Assembly: GCA_002633005.1 (NCBI GenBank)
Contig: NMRA01000032.1
Location: 478,911-542,910, forward strand
Length of the DNA: 64,000 bases
Source of the DNA: Phoronis australis
Taxonomy: Eukaryota > Phoronida > Phoronidae
Reading direction: 5' to 3'
A program made the translations under genes and the position numbers. The notes below the pieces were generated by a model. That model saw nothing but the letters and a program-made list of their open reading frames with translations. It did no database searches and was not told the DNA's origin. Position 1 is the stretch's first letter. Every line of letters starts with the position of its first letter. Below are positions 34,722 through 46,900 of this stretch, in pieces.

Positions 34722-37700
34722 GTAAGGCTTTGTATTACTAAAGTCGAAGCTGAATTTTAAAGTGTAGAAAAACCCATAATATATCGAGCAACAATTGTGT
34801 GCTAATATTTTGTTCTTTGTTAAGATCTGAGCTTTTCTTACGGTATAGTTATCATGATGACTAGATTTTGACATTTGTTTTGGTTTCCAAAGATTTAAAA
34901 CTTCTGCCGTCACAAGACAAATCTATTAGAAAATAATGTTTTAGATAGTGGCAATTAGCGTTATTGAGTTTATCCACCAGTCTAAAGTTTACGTCTCTAA
35001 CAATAAGGGAAGGTGCATCTCATGTAAAAAACCAAACACAATTTTACCTATATTCAGTGAAAGTACTAGAGCGAAGGATGTGCGTGCCTGGATATAGCAG
35101 CTGACTCATATGCAAACAGCTGTAATTTGACAAAAGTATCAGTTATCAAATGAGTGTTTTCGAGAGTAAAATGTTCTTCTGTAACGAGCTTATTAAAATG
35201 TGAAAATTGACGTTACAAGAAAGACTGACACAAGTTTGTTCCATGCAGAATGCGTTCTGTCAGTCTCAGCATTGTGCTTGAAATTACACCTGATCTTAGG
35301 CTCGCGTAGGCCTACGTAAGAACTTGGAATATTCGAGTAAACTTGGCAAGGTCAATCAACAATCGTATCCCCGTTGATAAAAGGTTGCACGTCGCTAAAG
35401 TAAATCGCATGATAATAAAATGTAAGATTTAATCAATTTTTATTCTAATATTTGAGAATTATCGATCATATTTCACGAACAATAATTAATTAATTTGTAT
35501 TCACATATGCCTCTGATTCTGTGACACAAATTCTGGTAATTGAGAAAATGGGTTATTGGAGTCCATTTACCACAAACATTTTTATACTAACCACAGGTTT
35601 CACATGATTTCTTTCATGGACGCGCAATTCTAATCAATTAAGACATGGCAGTGAAAATAACTTCAGTTTAAATTGAGGCGAGAATTTAGCCCTGACATCC
35701 TCGTCATAGCAGTCTTGGGCGAAGTCCACGCTTCAGAGTTATGAGTATGAATGGCCTCGTCGGACAACTCTCACTATTACTGGCCACACTGGCAAGTTGC
35801 TCGCTAATATCATCGGGAATCCGTGCATAACTAGATTACCTGTACACTTCTGTTTCTACAACCTTATACAACACTAGTCATAACCAGCCATATCTTTTTC
35901 ACGTAGAATTTTCGCTGCGTGACGGGAGCTTCGAAATTTGCCTCTTCGGTGATCAGTCAGTGCACTGACAGCCGTATGTCCTGGAATTGAATGTGTCTCA
36001 ACGTCGACGTCACTCACCCCTCATTGGCTTCTGACAAACGACGAAGTACGGAGACACTAGATGATTAATTCTGTCAATAATTAACAGGAGGTGAATGATA
36101 AATAAAACACATTTTTAGAATAATAAAGACTTATAGTTCGCACTTTGTAGAGTTTTTAAAGTAAATTCTTTATGGACTTTAAGGAGCATCACATCAGTGC
36201 TCGCTACGTGGGCTTTTAATGGAAATTCACCATAAAACCTGACACAAGTCCACTAATGTGAGTGCCAAGTGGGTAGCACGGACTACATAAAAACTCAAGC
36301 ATTAATTACCGTAATTTTTAGGGTGGAGTTTTGATGAATAATGCGACATTTTGTTGTATAATGTACAGAAACACAGCAAAGAACATCCCGAGGAAGCAGA
36401 GTCCCCGGATACACTAGAGTCTGACATGAAGCTTACCAGCGACCAGCTGCAGTTTATAAAGGAATCGGTGGTAGACGGTATCGTATCTGAGCAACTGCAG
36501 AGGGGAAAGAGGAAAGCAATTCGCCACGAAAGTAATCGGTGGCCCAAGGCTATTGTACCATACTTTTTCAACAGTTCACTAGGTTAGTATTTTTTCATTT
36601 CACTACAGCGTTTGTAAAAATCAGATCCGTATCTTGCATTAAAATGAAACAGTGAAAACCTGCGCACGGAAAACTCACCTCGCTTCATAGAGCGCTCCAA
36701 CTACAGTATAGTCAGGGGGAGGGGGCTCAAAGAGCTTCATTTTTCCCCTAATCTTTACCCAGAAAACAAGATTGTCGTTCCTCAGACTGAATACACCCAA
36801 ACAATAACCACACCTCTCGTTCTCACCCTAACGGAAACTGTAGTGACTGATCTGTTCCGAGTGTGATTAGTCACTGCGAAGCCTGTGCCAGATAATTGGA
36901 CCGTCCTAACGCCAATGTCAAAGTAGTTTGATGACAGTCTAGCTCTTCTCAGGAAGCGCCGCAGGATAGTTTTGACCAGTTTGCTTCGCTATATGTGTCG
37001 TCATTCCACACTCACAACGGGTTTTTTCAAAGTAGTTAATATCATACCTGGAAGACGGTCGAGACATCTGTGACGACGTTATTGTCATCTCAGACTAACT
37101 GTGATGAATCTTTTCCGGACTTTTTGGAATTTCCACCTGTGCTTAGCATAAATATAAATATGAGAGGATACCGCACTATCGGCACATGTCAAACCGGGGA
37201 CATTTTGCACTCATTTTAGCTGCGACATCACCAAGCAGCACAAATGTAACAAGAGTTATTATACCTGTTGCATAGAATTGCAAGCAATTACGGTTGCGTT
37301 CCGTAGAACAAGGTTCTCGCGAGAAAAGTGAGAACAAGCAAGCGCTCGCGAAATATCGCCATGCATGAGGCGGGATGGCACTTAATAATCTCCCAAGTGT
37401 CTTCAGGCTACGAAAGGGAAACACGATCCATATGTGGTCACTAGGTACTCTTAGCCTATATGTTCTCATGCTGATGTTTTAGTTCTCACTAATTCAGTAG
37501 TTGTATACTGGTTTCAAAAAAGGACTTTTTTCATGGGCAATCAAGCACTACTAAAGATGCCCACGAGATTTCAACCTCACACCAAGGGTATGAATAGTTT
37601 GGCTAGGAGTAGTGGTGCCTGGGACTCTTTCGGAAACTTGAATATCCGACTGCTACGCCTCTAAATTAATACATGACAATTATATTTATAGTCTTAGTAA

Positions 37701-40700
37701 AAACTTGGTTTTATTGTTTACCTTCGACTACTACAAGTCCCACTCTTGTCACTTTAAGATGCGCTTATCAACTAGAAACGACTTGTATAGATGCATGACT
37801 ATTTATATTATGAACGGCTAAATAAATTATCTATATATCTATCGATAAAATTCGCAGATGAATTAGTTCTAACTACTTCATTATTTTGAAATTGATTTCA
37901 AAAAGAGGTTCTTTTCTTCATGGGCTATCAAGCACTGCTAAAGATTCCCGCGAGAGGTCAACCTCACACCATGGGTATGAATTGTGTGGTTGCTAAGAGT
38001 ATTAATAACTGAGGCTCTTTCGGAAACTTGCATAACCGATTGCTATGCCTCTGTACGGCAGTGGAATTTACAAATCTTGTACGGACCTTTGTATTAGGTT
38101 AGAAAATTCCGGAGGTAACTTGTTGCTACCTAGTATTCATGTACCTAGTTCTGTATCTTCGTTGACTTTTTTATCTAATGGATTATGGAATAAAAACAAC
38201 AAGGATTGTTTTGAAACCAGTTATCTACAATAAAATTGATATAGGGCTCCGCTTACTGTTAGACATCATGTTATCGGTACTATGTTGACAATTCAGTAAT
38301 GGATAGTCACGTGTCTACAAAATTTACTGAGTCGTGTGTTTCCAGATTTTGCTTTGTCAGCAGTATGCCTTCAATAATTAAGAGTAGTCGACGCGTACGA
38401 CAACTTGAACTATTATAGCAGTCTTTCCATGTTAGTTTCATATTCATCATTGATCATTTAAATCTTGTCTTTCAGTTTGTAATTCTGTTAGTTTGTCTTC
38501 CTGTCTCTGTATATTATTACTGAGGGCCCACATGGAAAGCAGTGAAAACTGACGGGGTTACCCTCATTGTAAATATTACAATGAATAAAATAAAAAAATA
38601 AATAAATGAGCATCCATGGTTATCAACATTTTCAATAACATTTACTTGCGAAATCTCACTACATTTATCCCATATTTCAGGAACAGAATACGAAAACGCC
38701 ATACTCCGTGCAATGAAACACATTGAGGATCGGACTTGTGTCCGTTTCCACCCCAACTCCTCATTGATTGCGAGGAAGGTGGGTCATAACGCCCGAGTAA
38801 AAATTCACCGAGGTAACGGGTAAGCAAATGCGACTCAGAATATTCATTGAGCTCTTTGCAAAACTACATGTTCTCAGTCGTTATACCCCTTATCTAGAGC
38901 CCTCGTGGATTTTGGAGAATTATCACCCTCGGGGTTAACGCCCCTCGGGCGATAATTCTCCAAAATCCACTCGGGCTCTAGATAACGGGGGATAACGACT
39001 TCGCCATGTAATAATCTATATGTATGTCGTAAATAGTTACTTTACGCCGTAAATAATATTATTTACGCCGCAAATAATTACTTTGCGTACCCAAAGCAAA
39101 TTCAAAATTACTACTAACTTAGTTATCATTGCAGTTAGCAGTACGAGAAGCTGCAAAAATTTTGTTGTTGTTGTTGTTGTCCATCTATATCCTATATCTA
39201 ACGGATAGGTTGTGGCTGGACCTTTTCCGCAGCTGGCTACCGCCCTGAATCGTGCTAGCCGATTAATCAAATTCTTTGATTTGCATTAGGCCTATGTGTG
39301 TCCTCAATTTGCAGATGCTACTCCGACGTAGGTAAAGTAAAAGACGACGGCGAGCAAGAAATTTCCATTGGAACCAACTGCCATTACGTACGTTTCTTAG
39401 AATTACATGTCTTCTTATTGTTCTTTGTTAATAGGTCATCCAATTTTCTTGTTCTGTTTCCCAAATATTTCATTCACATGAATTCTAATTCTGAAGCGCT
39501 CTGCGCGATAGCTCCTCCAATTTTTCCACTTGGGTTCTAAATAAAGGAAATAACACCCTTTCCATGTAATAACCAAAGTTTATTTGTCATACTTTTGTGA
39601 TGTTAAGGTCATGCAACTGCGTAGTCCAATGAAAAAATGCGGAAGAATTGCTTTTCCATATTTACAAATTCTATGTGATGCAGTTTAAGGAAGAAAGCAA
39701 TCTTTTTCGTATCATTTTTAGGAAAAATACGGTTTGTTGATACACTTTTCATTATGGGTTTCAGTAATTTAATCAATTTGAGCCATGCCCTAATCTGGAA
39801 AGCACATTTAAGGGAATTAGAGTTTCCCGGCAGTTTGTGTCTAAGTTCGAATTTGCTGTGAGGATCTGTTTTAGTGTTGTTCTCCTGGTTTCCTAAAATT
39901 GTTGTCACCACTTCCAATCAAAGAGTATTCTATGACAGGCTAGATTGTTAGAGAACTGATAGACGACTGGTAATAAATACGAATTCAGAATGTTGTATGT
40001 CGATTTGTAGAAAGCTTGACTTTCCCGAAGTCTATCAGTGTCTTCACCGACTGAAAGGTGTTTCTAGTGAAGAGCACGCCACTTGGCATAGTAATGTAGA
40101 CCTCGGGCATCCCACGGACGGAGGAATAACTGTTCCACTTGTCCGAGTGTCCCACGACGCTCTCCCAGTGGACGGTGGCCTGATCCACCCAAACAGCTTA
40201 CATTCCGCCCTGTAACTAGCCCTCAACAAACAGCTGACACCTTGATCAAAACCACAATAAACTTATCAAAGTTTATCTCACCGTCCTGTTTACTGGACGT
40301 TAAACTGTCCTCTTTACTGGGTGACGTACTGGGCGTGCATTCTTTCCCACTACTCAACATCGCTGCAGAGCTGCATGGCAGGCTCTGAGCTGGAGACAAC
40401 ACCAGCACACAGCGAATCACTGCTAGTTCCCAGAATTGCACGTTCTGGGGGTATGTTTGGAGGCACGGGTGACTGTAGCTGAAAGACCTCGAATCATTGT
40501 AGAAGCCATAGATCGCGAGGTTTCTCACCTCAAAAATGCACTTTTCGGGAGTGGCGACGGGGCACTGAGGGAAATCAACGACGACAGTATCGCACGTACT
40601 CTCTTTAAGCGTTGTTTTGAAGGAATCTCCATCACTTGTACGTACATATCTCTTGCGTAATCCAACGGCAGAAAACGCTTGTCGCATACTGGGTCTTCTC

Positions 40701-40846
40701 CACTGCCATGTATTATGGACCACCACGGAAATTTTAAATTTTTGGCATACATAAATATTCTTTGAAATTTCTGTACCTTGTATCTATTACTGTATTTATT
40801 ATTGTAATTATGTACATTATCAAATCAACTAGTAAAACTAATAATA

Positions 40847-40881
<35 letters not shown>

Positions 40882-40895
40882 GATGATAATGACAG

Positions 40896-40953
<58 letters not shown>

Positions 40954-43900
40954 AATTCGCTGCTTGAACTGGTAATACACTTCAACGAGCCTATTACGGA
41001 GGAGTGGGTTATGCGTCGGAAAGCGATGTAATGGCGCGTACTCAAAGCATGTTCACTGTTTCATTAACAAACACAAACGAAGATTGAAATTATTACAGCC
41101 GAGGTAGAATAATGACTTTCGGTTTCGGTGATGACAGAACTATCGTCTTTGTTACTACTGAGGTCTTTCTGTTCTTTCTAGTATCACTCTCAGACATAGG
41201 CTAAACAACATCCTAGACCTCTAGCCCAGGAATGCTAACTGTATCACGTGACCTAGTGTGTATTTTATTAGAGCTTGCAAACCCAGGTCTAACCGCCAGG
41301 GTTTGCACAGTAAATATTCACAATCCGGGTAGAGTTCAATAGCGCTAGGACCAGCCATCCCAAGCCTCATTTCAAGATTGCGTTGATCGACTTGGCCATA
41401 TGTATCAATTCTACATTTTGCTGTAGTATCACGGTCGTTTTTGAGATACAGCGAAATTGTAATTTCCCACGAGTAATGGATCTATTTTCACCTTCGACTA
41501 AAAATAAAAAACAGGTCGTTTCATGTTTGTGCGGCACCCGCGTTTTTCCCATTCGAATAAAACATAAAAAACGCCGTCGGGTAATTTTTGATGTTACGTC
41601 TCCCGTTCGACAAAAACCTTGTTGGATTGTTTTTATGCGTTGCGACGGACACTTCACCCTTGGGTTTTGGCTTTGTCCCAACTTTTTCTGGAAGTCCCGA
41701 TTTTTAATCTGGAATGTTGACCATCACAACTATGTTTAGATTTAAATCGTTTCCCCACGGGTTTATCTCCATAACCTGTCTGGTTCGTTTCCTGTTTATG
41801 TTACCATTACACTGTCACCCTGTTATTTTTGCACTTTTATCAACACTCTTGATTTTTAAAATTAAAAAATATTTTTAACCTGTCAGGTAAATATAGATTA
41901 TTACATGGCGAAGTCGTTATCCCCCTAGAGCCCGAGTCGATTTTGGAGAATTATCGCCCGAGGGGTGTTAGCCCCGAGGGTGATAATTCTACAAAATCCA
42001 CGAGGGCTCTAGATAAGGGGGATAACGACTGAGAACATGTAATAATCTATTGATACCACATACTGAACGAGAAACATTGCAATGAATCGGTCTACCTTTT
42101 TCGACTCGCCTCGGCTTTGTAACTACTTTCTCTGTCAGAGGCCCGGGGTCGAAGGTCGTGACCTTTTAAGAAAAGCCGAGATATTTTTGTAAAATAATAC
42201 TCAAAACCAATAGAAAAATAAAGCAAAATAGAAATAAAGTGAATCTATAAATTAAGGTTTAACAACTGTTATAGTTTACTACACATTTTATCACGCTAAG
42301 CTTCGACCGGGAATATATTGTCTGCTAAAGCGGGTTACCACTAGTAACTGACTATAATGCTCAAGTCAAAGGATCCCGACCACACGACACCTGCATTCAA
42401 ATTGGAGATCGGTGATTTACAAGGGAGAGAACACGAGAGAGAAATTTCACTGAATTAAAGTATCCTTTTTATGGAAATTATGCGTTTTATTTTTCATAGC
42501 GTATAGTTGTCGGTACAATGCCCTTTGCTGAACATGCGATTGTTGCGCGTGCTCATTTAAAGGATCATGCCACCCAAAACAACCTAATTTGTATCAATTT
42601 AGATCGAGTAGTTCTACTCCATAACGACACTTAAGGTTGCGTTACGTGACACCTGACGGCAGACGGAGGTGTTGAAATTATCCGATGACGTCACCGGTTT
42701 CACACACAGTCTGTTCAGCAGTTCACAACACGGGCTACTGGTGTCAGCTTATCGCATGAAGTTATCGTTTAACACCCATAAATCATCAAACTTCGATGTA
42801 AAACCCTTAAAAGTACACCGAGTTCTTATAACAACGTGTTTTATTTCACTGTTACGGATTTATTGGTATTTGGACACACCGTAGCCTACAAAGTTCGGCA
42901 GTCCAATTTACCAAGGTCCGTAGCAGGAGTTTGGGGTCTGTTCGGAGATAAATTTGAAGTATTTTCCGACCGTGAGATACAGACAGGAGAACCTAGATCT
43001 GTGTTGTTTAGATTTTTTTAGTTCTTAACACAAAAGGTTGTTATCCTGGCCAGTGGCTCGGAGCCCGATCAGGCCCGTCGCGGCCGGCCGGATTAACTCG
43101 TTATCCCGGTCAGTGGCTCGGAAACTGATCAGACATCACGAACATAAACCAGCCAAAGTTCAGTGGAAACTAAACTTCCAGTCAAGAAAATACTATACTT
43201 GTGAGCCAAAGTAATGTGCACGTGATATTATGTTGGTGAATTAGCCACGAAACTGCAAATCTACTTACTCGTCGGGGGCCGCGAATTCAGGCTCCACTTT
43301 GGTCACAGCACCGTCAGGGCAGAAGTTGTACATTGACAATCATTATTTGAGTAATGTAAATGTATATAAAGATTCCCGTAACACCTGGCCGTGGGATGGA
43401 AATCGAATTGTTTCACAGCAGTTTCTGCCAGCCAGAGAGCAAACACTAAATTAGCATGAGCTCACACTGCCTCGGTGTCCCGTCAATTAGTTTTATTACA
43501 CCTAAAGCCGGTAATGCAGTGATTATTTCACAAGAGTTTCTGCCAGCAAACACTAAATTAGCATGAGCTCACACGGCCACGGTGTCCCGTCAGTTTTATT
43601 GCACCTAAAGCCGGTAACGCAGTGATTCATTCATTGCTGGCTTTTCAAATCATTTGCACTCACGAACACTCCAAAGGCATTACAAATTGCATCTAATGAG
43701 ATAGACTTTGTTACAGTTTTATACAAGTATCGGTTAGGGTGAGAATAATTCAATTTGCAACAGAACGCTCAGTAAATGGCAACCGTCGCAATCCCGACGT
43801 AGGACGAGCTAGAGCTTACCAGTCCCGACTTCGCAGGTGGATCGTTAAGTTTTACAGGCTATCAATTCGAACAGGAATACAATGATGGAGAAATACTAGA

Positions 43901-46900
43901 GAGGCGCCGTGAACAAGCTCAGACAACGGAACGTATAGAGTTATTTGGTAAGCCGGCATTCGTCAGGCACTGTCGACGCCATAGACACGGAGATGTTTCA
44001 CTGCCTCACACTTGCTATTTACAGCGTACATTTCATTCTTCACTACCATGAGCCACTTCCTAAGCATTTCGGACTCTCGAGGAAGTAAAAAAAAAGATAA
44101 ACCCACTTTCCTCGCAGCTGCTTAGTTCGGACAAGCGGTAACGATGCATCGCAACATAGCGGAATTCACCCTGCATATGAATCACTGACGTCGCTAGCGT
44201 CGTTTCTCACCTTCCTCACAGGTTAACGCGACACCTCTTGACAAGGTAAGGTCGACCGTATGCGAGGCAATGTGGATATAGACCGATTAAGACGGCAAAA
44301 AAGGCTAATTAAATCGGGTGGCATTCTCCTTTAAGTATTCTATTTTCACGTTCGATGACGTCAGCAGCTGAGTGGTGTAGTGGTAAAGTCGGCGACTCGC
44401 AACTCTTGAGGCCCGGGTTCGAATCCGGCCTCGGTTTCCCACCAAAATGTCATCTCACTAGTGAGATAACTTTATGGGTTATTATAAACGGTTGTATCTG
44501 CCATTCGAGGCTTATATTGTAGTATAATGTGAAATTATATAACTCTTATGGAATTTAGATAAAACGACGTGCTTGCAAACAAATTAAACGCACGCGCGGC
44601 GCAACCCCAGCGGCGTGCAATCAAAGTTGTCATTCCTGGGCTAGAGTTCTGTGTTATTATCAGTAATTGCAATTTGCGAGGGCATTTTGTTCGTTGTGTC
44701 AAATCGGTCACTGAATCACGAAAAAAATTTTCAGTCGACAGAGGTCAACCCCGCTCCATCACAGTAACGATATTTGTTGTAAGTGGAGTAGCCTGCTTAT
44801 GGAACGTCGATGGCAATGCCCGGCAGGTGCCACTGCGTTCTTAGAAGAACGAGCAGCAGATTTCGCAAATGCACATCTTAACAGAAAGTCCTCTGTATAT
44901 CTACGATAAATACACGAAGGTATGTGATGATGATTGTGGGTTTTTATATCTCGATTTGTGATAAGCACCGAAGTTCTTTACACTTTTAGTTTGGCACCGC
45001 TGTGCACGAGCTGATGCACACGCTGGGTTTCTACCACGAGCAATCCCGTACCGACAGAGATGACTATTTGATAATTCATGAGGACAGAATTAAGGCCAAT
45101 GCAACCTACAACTTCCGAAAGTATGGTCACAACACAATCAAGACCTTTGACATACCCTATGATTACACCAGCGTTATGCACTACTCGGGAACTGTGAGTC
45201 GATTTTTGCTGTTGGTCCAATTTGACGTGAAACTTCGTAAGCCTCTTATTTTAATATTTTTAAAGGTGACATGTAAGTCTATGTGGCTGCGGATGTTCAC
45301 GTACTTTTTGTTTGTTTATAAAATAATTTATATTTACTCAAGAAACCATATCACTGTAATAATACTAACAATAACAATAACAATAACAATAATAATAATA
45401 ACAATAATAATAATAATAATAATGATAATAATAATAAACTTGGAAAATAAAAAACTGATGATGACATGTTTCTTAATTGATGAGTGTCATGTTTGATGTT
45501 AAAGCCTATCTTAAACGGGAACACTAGTAAATTTGGTTCCTACAGTATGTTGAGAGCATTGCTCCGAGCCCAAATGTAACAAATTGTTAGGCGTATTGGC
45601 TGGCTTTTATCGACGTCACCGTGAGAATCACCTATTAATGGCTCACTTGCGAGTTTACAGTAAGTCAATGTGACGTCACCGGAAGTAGGGCAAAACCCGC
45701 CATGTTGGTGTTGTTTTTCCCCCGAGACTTTGCTACACACGCTAAATCTTACTGAAGTTCTTATGGAGAATTTACGCTTAAAACGTTAACACAACTTAAG
45801 AGATTATAGATGGATCGTGGAGTAACTGTGAATGGACGAAGAAAAGGTGTTGTGCGAAGATTATTACTCATCTAGTTGGAAATATGACACGGACAATTAC
45901 AATTATTTACCGGGCAGCCCACTACCGATTAACCAAGTTTCTGCTTCACAGAAATTTTGAAAAATACCTGGTTTCAGTCTCGTAGACGCGTGAACGTTTC
46001 TAAGGAAGCTACTGTGATCACGTTTTTCTCTTGTAATCCATAGCAATTAATGTATCGCGAAGTTCTTGCATTTTCGCGAGATTCTCGTCTCTGCAGAAGG
46101 CATTCCTGGTCCCCGCACATGAATCTCCCACCACGTTTTCTGTTTAAAGACGGATGTTCGATTCTTTCAAAAACGCACTCCATCGCAGCACATTCAGCTC
46201 ATTTTCCTCTTTTTTATCAGCACATTACTTAGGTCAAAACTATCCTGCACAGTGAGTGGACGCATCGAAATCATGCGTGTCACCTTAGATGGGTTCAGTT
46301 GTTCCTGTTCGAAATAACCGTTCCTTTAACGATTGCTTGGGTTCGCCTACGAAATCTTCCTGATACTAAACACACTAGCTGTAAGGTCAAACAGTCAAAA
46401 GAAAAAACCTCGATGTTAAATTGCGGAATTGAGAGATAAACCTACAGGAAAAGTAGAAAAATTAATTTAGCGATAGTTTTCAGTACTGAATGCAAGAGGC
46501 AAACAAGGAGTTGTCTAAGTATTTTTATGTCTTATTCATGATATTTCCAGTATTTCGCCAAGAAGTCGGGTGACATAACCATGGAAACACTTGATCCGGC
46601 TATACAACTAAGAATTGGACAGAGAGAAAAGATGAGCTTCCTCGATACGATGTCAATTAACACCATGTACTCCTGCAATGGTATTCCTTTATTTAGAAGT
46701 CATAATAGAAGTTACATTTAGCATTCTTTTAAAGATTTTTAAATGAATTGGTTGGGGAGCATGTTAATGATTAGAATGAAAGATATTATTATTTTTTTCA
46801 CAATTAATACATTTATTACAAAAGACAGATACATATACAAATATACACAACACAATACAACAACGTACAGAACTGTGCAAAAAATATCGAGAAAGCATTT

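Larger units (their letters stand above)
39388..44989 (+). other. Protease B intron between exons 4 and 5
   Basis: A 5.6-kb intron holding a GAT microsatellite (40839-40953), the third palindromic element (41898-42045), a 1.8-kb TTAA-flanked transposon (42557-44334) and a SINE head (44368-44530). No exon is recognised in 39388-40838. Confidence 0.6.

Noticed and set aside
40734-41045. Poly-Asp and poly-Ser proteins of about 90-100 residues on opposite strands
   Set aside because: Both are translations of the same GAT microsatellite in an intron.
44372-44445. Possible functional tRNA gene
   Set aside because: A and B boxes are good, but the acceptor and anticodon stems do not pair. It fits a SINE head better. 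The same holds for 12679-12754.
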